The notes under the pieces are model-generated. The model was not told the DNA's origin. It did no database searches and saw only the letters and a program-made list of their open reading frames with translations. 64,000 nt of DNA from Flavobacterium sp. ZT3R18 (GTDB taxonomy: Bacteria; Bacteroidota; Bacteroidia; Flavobacteriales; Flavobacteriaceae). The position numbers were made by a program, and so were the translations under genes. Shown here in pieces: positions 51,818 to 59,529 of this stretch. The stretch is from NCBI RefSeq assembly GCF_007097385.1, contig NZ_VJZS01000009.1, forward strand, positions 62,001 to 126,000. The letters are read 5' to 3'. Positions within the stretch are counted from its first letter, which is position 1. Every line of letters begins with the position of its first letter.

Positions 51818-52990
51818 ATGAACGAACAAGAATTTGGTTTTGAAACCCAAGCCATACGTAACCAATTAGAAAGAACCCAATATTTGGAGCATTCAGTGCC
51901 CTTGTACTTAACGTCTAGTTTTGTATTTGAAGATGCTGAAGATATGCGTGCTTCTTTTGCAGAAGAGAAAGACCGAAATATTTATAGCCGATACAGCAAT
52001 CCAAACACCAACGAATTTGTAGATAAAGTTTGTAAAATGGAAGGTGCTGAGGCCGGTTTTGCATTTGCATCTGGAATGGCAGCGGTGTATTCTACTTTTG
52101 CAGCCTTGTTGAAATCTGGAGATCATATTGTTTCTGCCAGTAGTGTTTTTGGAGCAACTCATTCCTTGTTTGTAAACTATTTCCCAAAGTGGAATATCGA
52201 AACATCGTATTTTGACCTTACTAAACCAGAAACAATCGAGAGTTTTATCAAGCCAAATACGAAGATTCTTTTTGCTGAATCGCCTACGAACCCTGCAGTT
52301 GATATTATAGATTTGGAACTGTTAGGAGCTATTGCCAAAAAGCACAATTTGATTTTGATTATCGACAACTGTTTTGCCACTCCGTACATTCAACAACCGA
52401 TAAAATGGGGAGCGCATTTGGTAGTGCATTCGGCGACTAAATTAATGGATGGCCAAGGAAGAGTTTTAGGTGGAGTCACAGTTGGAAGTGCTGATTTGAT
52501 AAAAGACATTTACCTTTTTTCTCGACTTACAGGACCTTCATTATCGCCTTTTAATGCTTGGGTATTGTCTAAAAGTTTAGAGACATTAGCTATTCGTGTT
52601 GACAGACATTGTGAAAATGCAATGAAAGTAGCTGAGTTTTTAGAAAGTCATCCTAATGTAAATACCGTTAAGTATCCTTTCCTGAAATCGCATCCGCAAT
52701 ACGAAATTGCCAAAAAGCAAATGAAATTAGGTGGTAACATCGTTGCCTTTGAAATTAAAGGTGGAATTGAAGCAGGAAGAGCATTTTTGGATAAAATAAA
52801 ATTGTGTTCGTTGTCGCCAAATTTAGGAGATACGAGAACAATTGTTACACATCCAGCCTCTACAACCCACAGCAAATTGTCTGTTGAAGAACGTTTTGCC
52901 GTGAGTATTACTGATGGTTTGGTACGTGTTTCAGTTGGATTAGAAACTGTTGCAGATGTTATTGCTGATTTGGAGCAGGCGCTTTTGTAA
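51818..52990 (+). CDS. metZ: O-succinyl/O-acetylhomoserine sulfhydrylase (MetZ-type, PLP)
   Basis: 390-residue Cys/Met-metabolism PLP enzyme. Motifs: QAIRNQLERTQYLEHSVPLY, YSRYSNPNTNEFVDKVCKME, FASGMAAVYSTFAALLKSGD, LIIDNCFATPYIQQPIKWGA, PLP Lys in VVHSATKLMDGQGRVLGG (~206), and the C-terminal VTHPASTTHSKLSVEER. Its sequence fits direct sulfhydrylation (MetZ) rather than cystathionine synthase. With metY reduced to a remnant, it is the only apparent homocysteine-forming enzyme in the window, using O-acetylhomoserine from MetX and sulfide from the cys cluster downstream. Confidence 0.88.
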   Translation: MNEQEFGFETQAIRNQLERTQYLEHSVPLYLTSSFVFEDAEDMRASFAEEKDRNIYSRYSNPNTNEFVDKVCKMEGAEAGFAFASGMAAVYSTFAALLKSGDHIVSASSVFGATHSLFVNYFPKWNIETSYFDLTKPETIESFIKPNTKILFAESPTNPAVDIIDLELLGAIAKKHNLILIIDNCFATPYIQQPIKWGAHLVVHSATKLMDGQGRVLGGVTVGSADLIKDIYLFSRLTGPSLSPFNAWVLSKSLETLAIRVDRHCENAMKVAEFLESHPNVNTVKYPFLKSHPQYEIAKKQMKLGGNIVAFEIKGGIEAGRAFLDKIKLCSLSPNLGDTRTIVTHPASTTHSKLSVEERFAVSITDGLVRVSVGLETVADVIADLEQALL

Positions 52991-53177
52991 AGGATTTAGA
53001 ATTATTGCTTGCTGATTTCGGCGGTTGAGCGTAGTCGAAACCAACGATTTTAGACTGCGGATTTGTATAGCATTCAAAAAGAGTTAATCATCATTCGCTT
53101 TTTTTGAGTCAAAAAATATATTTTTGTTATAATTAAGAAAGAATATGCAGGGAGTAATTCTCAAAAAAAACTAGAAA

Positions 53178-53870
53178 ATGAAAACAATTGGTCTTATTGG
53201 AGGGATGTCCTGGGAAAGTTCTGCGGTTTATTACAAGATATTAAATCAAAAAGTAAATGAAAGTTTAGGAGGAGTTCATTCTTGTAAATGTATAATGATT
53301 TCTGTCGATTTTGATGAAATTGCAAAATTGCAGCACGAAGGAAATTGGGATAAGCTTGGTGAAATAATGATTGATTCAGCGAAAAAATTAGAAAAAGCAG
53401 GAGCAGATTTCATTGTTTTATGTACAAATACGATGCATAAATTATCGGAAAGAATAGAAGAAAATGTTAATATCCCTTTATTACATATTGCAGATGTAAC
53501 AGCAGAAGTTATTAAAGAAAGTAAAATAAACAAAGTGGGATTATTGGGAACGAAATTCACAATGGAACAAGAATTCATTAAAGATAGATTAATAAACAAA
53601 CATTCAATTGAAACTATAATACCGAATGAACAGCAAAGAAATGCTATTCACAATATTATTTATAATGAATTAGTAAAAGGGATAATTAATGAAGAGTCTA
53701 GAAAAGTTTATTTAGAAATAATTAATGATTTGAAAGGTAAAGGAGCAGAAGGAATAGTTTTGGGTTGTACTGAAATTATGCTGCTTGTGAATAAACATAA
53801 TACCGAAAGTATTATGTTTGACACTACAGAAATTCACGCTTTGAAAGCAATAGAATTTGCTATTCAATAA
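53178..53870 (+). CDS. Aspartate/glutamate racemase family protein
   Basis: 230 residues: MKTIGLIGGMSWESSAVYYK, first catalytic Cys in ADFIVLCTNTMHK (C82) and second in EGIVLGCTEIMLL (C197), both present, so PLP-independent racemisation is plausible. Similar to YgeA-like broad-specificity amino-acid racemases. Stands alone with its own upstream gap; substrate unknown. Confidence 0.9.
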   Translation: MKTIGLIGGMSWESSAVYYKILNQKVNESLGGVHSCKCIMISVDFDEIAKLQHEGNWDKLGEIMIDSAKKLEKAGADFIVLCTNTMHKLSERIEENVNIPLLHIADVTAEVIKESKINKVGLLGTKFTMEQEFIKDRLINKHSIETIIPNEQQRNAIHNIIYNELVKGIINEESRKVYLEIINDLKGKGAEGIVLGCTEIMLLVNKHNTESIMFDTTEIHALKAIEFAIQ

Positions 53871-53968
53871 ATTAACTACAGCAATAGTATTTTTTTTAAA
53901 TTTCTGTTTTTGGATTTCTTTTAAACTTTGTTTTTGCTATTTCTTAAAGATTTTAAAATTATAGCTAT

Positions 53969-53992
53969 AGCCCACGGTTTAAACCGTGGGCT
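53969..53992. repeat. AGCCCACGGTTT palindrome, left copy
   Basis: Perfect 24-bp palindrome AGCCCACGGTTTAAACCGTG plus GGCT, followed by TTGTGTTTATAG. A near-identical copy in the same orientation is at 54711-54734; together they flank the Uma2 gene. Confidence 0.75.
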
Positions 53993-54073
53993 TTGTGTTT
54001 ATAGTCATATTGTTTGAGAAATATACTATTTCGATTTGAATTTGATTAAATTTGTATTCTAAAACGGCTAGAA

Positions 54074-54673
54074 ATGAGTACTGTTGTTACCAATATAAAT
54101 CAACTTGACCCCAAAGGGAATTATACCTATGCGGATTATTTACTTTGGCAGTTTTCGGAACGTGTAGAATTAATAAAAGGTAAAATTTTTAAAATGAGTC
54201 CAGCTCCAAGTAGGACTCATCAAGATATTTCTTGGGCATTGGCGAGACAAATTGACAAAGTTTTTCATAAAACTTCTTGCAGAATGTATGCAGCTCCATT
54301 TGATGTTCGGCTTGTAAATTACAAAAACAGCACTCTTGATAGTCAAATTATCTCGGTTATTCAGCCCGATTTATGTGTAATTTGTGATCTCGACAAATTA
54401 GATGAAAAAGGATGCTTGGGTTCTCCAGATTTGATTGTCGAAATTCTATCTCCAGGAAATTCTAATAAAGAAATGGATCTGAAATTTGATTTATATCAAG
54501 AAAATGGAGTGAAAGAATATTGGATAGTCAATCCGATGCAGAAAACTATTTTTATTTATGTCCTTGAAAACAATAAATACATTGGTTTAAAACCACTTAC
54601 CGAAAGCAATACATTAGAAAGTGTTGTTTTTCCAAAATTAAAATTTAGGGTAAAGCAAATTTTTGGGGTGTAA
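54074..54673 (+). CDS. Uma2-family PD-(D/E)XK nuclease-like protein
   Basis: 199 residues, Uma2/DUF820: YADYLLWQFSERVELIKGKI, AAPFDVRLVN, IQPDLCVICDLDKLDEKGCL, SPDLIVEILSPGNSNKEMDL KFDLYQENGVKEYWIVNP. The Asp of QPDL, Glu of IVEILSP and Lys of LKFDLY fit the PD-(D/E)XK site. Widespread and expanded in mobile contexts, role unclear. Enclosed by two direct copies of a palindromic repeat. Confidence 0.92.
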   Translation: MSTVVTNINQLDPKGNYTYADYLLWQFSERVELIKGKIFKMSPAPSRTHQDISWALARQIDKVFHKTSCRMYAAPFDVRLVNYKNSTLDSQIISVIQPDLCVICDLDKLDEKGCLGSPDLIVEILSPGNSNKEMDLKFDLYQENGVKEYWIVNPMQKTIFIYVLENNKYIGLKPLTESNTLESVVFPKLKFRVKQIFGV

Positions 54674-54710
54674 TGATTTTTTTTAAGATAGCCTTTTTTT
54701 GTATAACAAT

Positions 54711-54734
54711 AGCCCACGGTTTAAGCCGTGGGTT
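54711..54734. repeat. AGCCCACGGTTT palindrome, right copy
   Basis: AGCCCACGGTTTAAGCCGTG plus GGTT followed by TTGTATTTATAG; differs from the left copy at only a few positions over ~39 bases. Confidence 0.72.
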
Positions 54735-54834
54735 TTGTATTTATAGTGGTGATGTTATTGTTGATTTACCACAAAATAAATAAGTTTTTGATTTGTTAAA
54801 ATTGTAAATTTGGTTTTTAGGCATCGTAAATCAT

Positions 54835-55353
54835 ATGAAACCAAGATTAATCATTTTATCGGATTTGTGGGGAAAAGAAAAATCGGATTGGGTTTCAAAT
54901 TATGTTTCTTTATTGAAAGATAAGTTTGAAATTCAATATCACGATTGTTGCGAATTGGGAGCCATTGACAAAACTAATTATACCGAAGAAAATCTCCACA
55001 GTCAATTTGTTAATGGCGGAATTGAAACAGCTGTTGTGCATCTTTTGAAAGCAGAAAAGAATCAAATTGATATTCTAGCCTTCAGTATTGGTGGAACAAT
55101 TGCTTGGAAAGCCGCTTTGAAAGGGATGAATGTTAGAAGTCTCTTTGCCGTTTCCTCAACAAGATTGCGATATGAGAATGAAATTCCTAATGGAACAATA
55201 AAACTCTATTATGGAGAAAATGACAGCAATAAACCAGATGTTAATTGGTTTGCAAAACATTCCATTGATTTTGAAATTATAAAAAACAAAGAACACGATT
55301 TTTATACAGAAAAAGATTTTGCTACTTCAATTTGCGAGGAAATTTTAAAATAG
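54835..55353 (+). CDS. Small alpha/beta hydrolase-like protein
   Basis: 172 residues: MKPRLIILSDLWGKEKSDWV, a nucleophile-elbow-like AFSIGGTIAWKAAL (~84-97), SLFAVSSTRLRYENEIPNGT, LYYGENDSNKPD and a C-terminal His in KEHDFYTEKDF. The Ser-Asp-His order fits a small alpha/beta hydrolase. Substrate unknown; stand-alone gene. Confidence 0.72.
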   Translation: MKPRLIILSDLWGKEKSDWVSNYVSLLKDKFEIQYHDCCELGAIDKTNYTEENLHSQFVNGGIETAVVHLLKAEKNQIDILAFSIGGTIAWKAALKGMNVRSLFAVSSTRLRYENEIPNGTIKLYYGENDSNKPDVNWFAKHSIDFEIIKNKEHDFYTEKDFATSICEEILK

Positions 55354-55420
55354 TTTCATACAATTTGCTGATAAAAGGATAAAGTTTGTAGTTTCGTAAT
55401 CAGATAAAAATCAAAAATCT

Positions 55421-55440
55421 ATCCCGATTGCTATCGGGAT
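55421..55440. repeat. ATCCCGATTGCTATCGGGAT palindrome
   Basis: A 20-bp palindrome (one central mismatch) of the same word family as those at 1373, 14611 and 50167, here in the leader of the Rrf2 regulator gene. Confidence 0.65.
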
Positions 55441-55462
55441 TAATCCACAATCAAAAATCACA

Positions 55463-55873
55463 ATGCTTTCAAAGAAAACAAAATACGGAATAAAAGCACT
55501 AACTTTTTTGGCACGCCAAGAAGATAATTCTCCCGTACAAATTGCCGAAATTGCTAAAAGTGAACATATTTCGGTTAAATTTTTGGAAAGTATTTTATTG
55601 CTCTTGCGTCATTCTGGTTTTCTTGGAGCCAAAAAAGGAAAAGGCGGAGGCTATTATTTGATAAAAGACCCAAAGGACATTAATATGGCCAATGTGTACC
55701 GAATTCTTGAAGGACCAATCGCTTTGTTACCTTGTGCAAGCCATAATTTCTATGAAAAATGTGATGATTGTACAGACGAAGCGACTTGTGCGGTTCGCAA
55801 GTTAATGATGGAAGTTCGAGACAATACCCTCAAAATTCTCGAAAATAACACCCTGGCAGACATCGCATTCTAA
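55463..55873 (+). CDS. Rrf2-family transcriptional regulator
   Basis: 136 residues: winged HTH (MLSKKTKYGIKALTFLARQE, VQIAEIAKSEHISVKFLESI LLLLRHSGFLGAKKGKGGGY YL) and a C-terminal dimer helix. It has four Cys in LLPCASH, YEKCDDCTDEATC, consistent with the Fe-S or thiol-sensing group of Rrf2 proteins. Position just before the sulfate-reduction genes suggests it controls them, like CymR of Firmicutes; inferred from context. Confidence 0.9.
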   Translation: MLSKKTKYGIKALTFLARQEDNSPVQIAEIAKSEHISVKFLESILLLLRHSGFLGAKKGKGGGYYLIKDPKDINMANVYRILEGPIALLPCASHNFYEKCDDCTDEATCAVRKLMMEVRDNTLKILENNTLADIAF

Positions 55874-55907
55874 GTAAAGGTTTATTTTGAAACACATTTA
55901 ATGAACC

Positions 55908-56171
55908 AATGTCGTTTCCTTAAGCAGATAATAACGGTTTTTGAAATAGTTGAAGTCTCATAAGCAAGCGGAATCCAATCCCGAAGGGATGAAAAGATTA
56001 TAGATTAATGTAAATACCAACAAAAATCCCGAAGGGATGAAATTATATTTGGCGTTTAGTATTGAAGATGTCACCCCTTTGGGGTTTTAGAGCATTTTAT
56101 TTCTTCTTTTCTATAATCGTAGCATCCCTTCGGGATTAAAAAAATCAGGCAGGCCTTAAGGAAACGGCATT
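55908..56171. mobile_element. MITE-like element with 17-bp terminal inverted repeats
   Basis: Ends AATGTCGTTTCCTTAAG (55908-55924) and CTTAAGGAAACGGCATT (56155-56171), 16 of 17 positions complementary. Inside are two direct copies of AATCCCGAAGGGATGAAA (from 55977 and 56025), an inverted copy CATCCCTTCGGGATT (56123-56137) and the related CACCCCTTTGGGGTTTT. No ORF. 264 bp in all. No clear target-site duplication is seen. It fills most of the 470-bp gap between the Rrf2 gene and cysH. Confidence 0.6.
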
Positions 56172-56297
56172 GTTTACTGAACTGTTAATTTATCAAAAAA
56201 AATTTTGTAGTTAGTAAAAAAGTCTTATTTTTGCACTTTAATCTAGTAAACCGATAGGGTAATAGATTTGAATAAAAAAAATCAAATCCGCTTTTCT

Positions 56298-56316
56298 CCC
56301 TCTCCTTTGGAGAGGG
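56298..56316. repeat. CCCTCTCC-TTT-GGAGAGGG palindrome
   Basis: Hairpin immediately upstream of cysH, followed by TTGGGGTGAGG. This TCTCCCTCTCC...GAGAGGGTTGGGGTGAGG string is a very widespread bacterial dispersed repeat. It ends 28 bases before the cysH ATG, so it lies within the cysH leader. Confidence 0.7.
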
Positions 56317-56343
56317 TTGGGGTGAGGAAAACACAAACAAAAA

Positions 56344-57045
56344 ATGAGCGCAGCAATAGTAAATACTTTATTAGAAAAAACAGCAAATTTCTCGATCGAA
56401 GAGACTTTGGCTTTTTTGGCTAATGAATACAAAGACAAAGTGGTTTTTTCGACTTCTTTTGGACAGGAAGACCAAGTAATTACGGCTTTAATTGCTAAAA
56501 ACGATTTGCCAATTACCATTTTTACATTGGATACGGGCAGATTGTTTCAAGAAACGTATGATGTTTTTCATAAGACTTTGAAAAAGTATAAAAAACAAAT
56601 CGAAGTTTATTTTCCGGAAGCTGCAGCAGTAGAAAATTTATTGAAACAAAAAGGACCAAACAGCTTTTACGAATCGGTGGAGAATAGAAAAGAATGTTGT
56701 TTTATTCGTAAAGTAGCGCCATTAACCAAAGCTTTAAAAGGAAACGAAATTTGGATCACTGGTTTACGTGCCGAGCAATCGGAAAACAGAAATGATTTGG
56801 CTGCCTTTGAATACGATGCTCATTTTAATATCATAAAATTCAATCCATTGTTGAAATGGAGTTTAGCAGACGTTCAAAAATATATTGATGATAATAATGT
56901 GCCACAAAACGCTTTGCACAAAAAAGGGTTTGTAAGCATAGGTTGTGCGCCTTGTACGAGAGCCATTGCCGAAGGAGAAGACATCAGAGCAGGAAGATGG
57001 TCGTGGGAATCCAGTCATAAAGAATGTGGTTTACATCAGAAGTAG
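56344..57045 (+). CDS. cysH: Phosphoadenylyl/adenylyl-sulfate reductase
   Basis: Reduces APS or PAPS to sulfite in assimilatory sulfate reduction. 233 residues with the PP-loop-like TSFGQEDQVI, DTGRLFQETYDV, and GLRAEQSENRN. Paired cysteines C118-C119 (RKECCFIRKV) and C201-C204 (GCAPCTRA) are the ligands of a [4Fe-4S] cluster, which marks the APS-reducing type; catalytic Cys228 is in HKECGLH. No APS kinase is seen in the cluster, which fits APS as substrate. First gene of the run cysH-cysD-cysN-sir-cobA. Confidence 0.95.
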   Translation: MSAAIVNTLLEKTANFSIEETLAFLANEYKDKVVFSTSFGQEDQVITALIAKNDLPITIFTLDTGRLFQETYDVFHKTLKKYKKQIEVYFPEAAAVENLLKQKGPNSFYESVENRKECCFIRKVAPLTKALKGNEIWITGLRAEQSENRNDLAAFEYDAHFNIIKFNPLLKWSLADVQKYIDDNNVPQNALHKKGFVSIGCAPCTRAIAEGEDIRAGRWSWESSHKECGLHQK

Positions 57046-57141
57046 AGGTTAGAAGACGGAAGTTAGAAAATAGAGAATAGAATAAAGAGGATAGAAAAAA
57101 TAATAATAGTTAAGAGATTTTAGTTGAGGTCACAACAACAG

Positions 57142-57171
57142 CCTTAAACTTTAAACCTTAAACTTTTAAAC
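57142..57171 (+). promoter_or_regulatory. TTTAAAC leader motif before cysD
   Basis: Four tandem (C)TTAAAC/TTTAAAC words ending nine bases before the cysD ATG at 57180. Confidence 0.45.
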
Positions 57172-57179
57172 TAATAAAG

Positions 57180-58079
57180 ATGAGTTCAATATTAAAAACA
57201 AATGCTTTAGAAAGCGAAGCAATTTACATATTCAGAGAAGTAATTTCTCAATTTGACAAACCCGTTTTGCTTTTTTCTGGCGGTAAAGATTCAATCACAT
57301 TGGTTCGTTTGGCGCAAAAAGCATTTTTCCCAGCAAAAATTCCTTTTCCATTGTTACACGTGGATACGGGACACAATTTTCCGGAGACGATTGCCTTTAG
57401 AGACAAATTAGTAGCTGAATTGGGATTGGAATTAATCGTTCGTAATGTACAAGATGCTATTGATGAAGGGAAAGTAGTAGAAGAGTCTGGAAAATACTCT
57501 AGCAGAAACAGTTTGCAGACTACTACATTATTGGACGCTATCGAAGAATTCAAATTTGACGCTTGTATTGGTGGTGCGCGTAGAGACGAAGAAAAAGCAA
57601 GAGCCAAAGAACGTATTTTTTCTGTTCGTGATGATTTTGGTCAGTGGGATGAAAAAAACCAACGTCCAGAATTGTTTGATTTATTGAACGGAAAAATTGA
57701 AAATGGTCAAAACGTACGTGTTTTTCCAATTTCAAATTGGACAGAATTAGATGTTTGGAGTTATATAGAACAAGAACAAATCGAAATTCCATCGATTTAT
57801 TTTTCACACAAACGTAAAGTATTCATAAGAGATGGTATGATTTGGTCACATTCTCCATTTGTGTACCAAGAAGAAGATGAAGAAATTGAAGAAAGAATTG
57901 TTCGTTTTAGAACCGTTGGAGATATGAGTTGTACGGCTGCGGTTGATTCGTATGCAGCAACTATTCAAGAGGTTGTTGGAGAAATTCGTTCTTCGACTAT
58001 TTCTGAAAGAGGAGCCAGAATCGATGACAAACGTTCTGAGGCTGCTATGGAAAAAAGAAAACAACAAGGTTATTTCTAG
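57180..58079 (+). CDS. cysD: Sulfate adenylyltransferase subunit 2
   Basis: Catalytic ATP sulfurylase subunit making APS, driven by GTP hydrolysis in CysN. 299 residues with PP-loop LLFSGGKDSITLVRLAQKAF, LLHVDTGHNFPETIAFRD, GGARRDEEKARAKERIFSVR, ISNWTELDVWSYIEQE, and the C-terminal MSCTAAVDSYAATIQEVVGE IRSSTISERGAR. Normal length. Confidence 0.97.
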   Translation: MSSILKTNALESEAIYIFREVISQFDKPVLLFSGGKDSITLVRLAQKAFFPAKIPFPLLHVDTGHNFPETIAFRDKLVAELGLELIVRNVQDAIDEGKVVEESGKYSSRNSLQTTTLLDAIEEFKFDACIGGARRDEEKARAKERIFSVRDDFGQWDEKNQRPELFDLLNGKIENGQNVRVFPISNWTELDVWSYIEQEQIEIPSIYFSHKRKVFIRDGMIWSHSPFVYQEEDEEIEERIVRFRTVGDMSCTAAVDSYAATIQEVVGEIRSSTISERGARIDDKRSEAAMEKRKQQGYF

Positions 58080-58153
58080 AATTGTAAGTTTTAGAAATTT
58101 ATAGAGTAAGTATAAAAACATAAGAAGTTTATAAGTGAAGTTTTCAAAACGTG

Positions 58154-58184
58154 AAACCTTAAACTTTTAAACTTTAAACAAAAA
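58154..58184 (+). promoter_or_regulatory. TTTAAAC leader motif before cysN
   Basis: CCTTAAACTTTTAAACTTTAAAC followed by an A-run, ending a few bases before the cysN ATG at 58191. Confidence 0.45.
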
Positions 58185-58190
58185 ATAAGG

Positions 58191-59435
58191 ATGGAAGTTT
58201 TAAAAATAGCAACAGCAGGAAGTGTAGATGACGGAAAAAGTACTTTAATCGGGAGATTATTATACGATACAAAATCATTGACTACAGATAAGATTGAAGC
58301 AATAGAAAAAAGCAGCAAGCAAAAAGGATACGATTATCTAGATTTTTCTTTGGCTACAGATGGTTTGGTTGCCGAGAGAGAACAAGGAATTACGATAGAC
58401 GTAGCACATATTTATTTTTCTACAGCCAAAAAAAGTTACATCATTGCCGATACTCCGGGTCACGTAGAATATACCCGTAACATGGTTACAGGAGCTTCGA
58501 CTTCGCAAGTATCTATCATTTTGATTGATGCCCGTAAAGGAGTAATTGAGCAAACGTACCGTCACTTTTTCATCAATAATTTATTGAGAGTAAAAGATGT
58601 GATTGTTGCGGTAAACAAAATGGATTTGGTTGATTATTCAGAAGAAGTATACAACAAAATTAAAGCCGATTTTCAGGCATTAAATGCAAAAAGTGCCTAC
58701 AAAGAACAAAACGTAAGTTACATTCCGTTAAGTGCTTTAACAGGAGACAATGTAGTGGAAACATTAGGAAAAATGCCTTGGTATTCTGGGCAAACTATCC
58801 TGCAACACTTAGAAGCTTTAGAGCCAAAAGACATTTACGATAATGGACAAGCTCGTTTCCCAGTGCAAACAGTAATCAGACCAAAAACGGAAGAATATCA
58901 CGATTTTAGAGGATATGCCGGAAAATTATACGGTAACAATATCAAAGTAGGGGATGCTGTAACGGTTCTTCCTTCTTTAACAGAATCTACAGTGACGAAC
59001 ATTCACTTTTTCGACAAACAGTTTGATGAAGCTACGGCAGGTTCTTCAATTACGATCGAATTAGAAAATGACATCAATGTGACCAGAGGAGATATGATTG
59101 TAAAATCGAGTGAGCTTCCTAGAATTGAAAAAGACATCACAACAACGATTTGTTGGATGGACAGTAAAAAATTAGTGGCAGGTGCAAAATATTTTGTACA
59201 ACACAACAGTAATAGAGTTTTGGCCAAAATTGACAGTGTAAAAAACGTAATCGCAACCGATTATTCTGGAACAACTCCAGCGACTCAATTAGCCATTAAT
59301 GAAATTGGAGAAGTAACCATCAAATTGAGCAAAGCCATTTATTTTGATGCTTACAATGATAACAAATCTAACGGAGCTTTCATCTTAATTGATGCAGCAA
59401 CCAACACTACAGCAGGAGTTGGGTTTATTAAATAG
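58191..59435 (+). CDS. cysN: Sulfate adenylyltransferase subunit 1 (GTPase)
   Basis: EF-Tu-like GTPase partner of CysD. 414 residues: P-loop AGSVDDGKSTLIGRLLYDT, AEREQGITIDVAHIYFST, DTPGHVEYTRNMVTGAS, NKMDLVDY, then the two beta-barrel domains. It ends at the C-terminal barrel (NTTAGVGFIK) with no CysC domain, so the APS-kinase fusion found in some bacteria is absent. This agrees with the APS-type CysH. Confidence 0.97.
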   Translation: MEVLKIATAGSVDDGKSTLIGRLLYDTKSLTTDKIEAIEKSSKQKGYDYLDFSLATDGLVAEREQGITIDVAHIYFSTAKKSYIIADTPGHVEYTRNMVTGASTSQVSIILIDARKGVIEQTYRHFFINNLLRVKDVIVAVNKMDLVDYSEEVYNKIKADFQALNAKSAYKEQNVSYIPLSALTGDNVVETLGKMPWYSGQTILQHLEALEPKDIYDNGQARFPVQTVIRPKTEEYHDFRGYAGKLYGNNIKVGDAVTVLPSLTESTVTNIHFFDKQFDEATAGSSITIELENDINVTRGDMIVKSSELPRIEKDITTTICWMDSKKLVAGAKYFVQHNSNRVLAKIDSVKNVIATDYSGTTPATQLAINEIGEVTIKLSKAIYFDAYNDNKSNGAFILIDAATNTTAGVGFIK

Positions 59436-59438
59436 CCT

Positions 59439-59516
59439 TTAGCTATTGGCTTTTAGCCTTTAGCAAAAAAAACTGAGTAATCACAAATCAGCTAATAGCC
59501 AAAAGCTAATAGCTAA
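59439..59516. repeat. Inverted repeat of TTAGCTATTGGC words before the sulfite reductase
   Basis: 19-bp arms TTAGCTATTGGCTTTTAGC (59439-59457) and GCCAAAAGCTAATAGCTAA (59498-59516), 17 of 19 complementary. It fills the gap between cysN and the reductase gene and overlaps the region where the leader should begin. Confidence 0.65.
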
Positions 59517-59529
59517 AAGCTTAAGAAAA

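Noticed and set aside
55977..56137. ATCCCGAAGGGATGAAA repeats as a CRISPR array
   Set aside because: Only two direct copies and one inverted copy, unequal spacing, no cas genes; they are internal to an inverted-repeat element.
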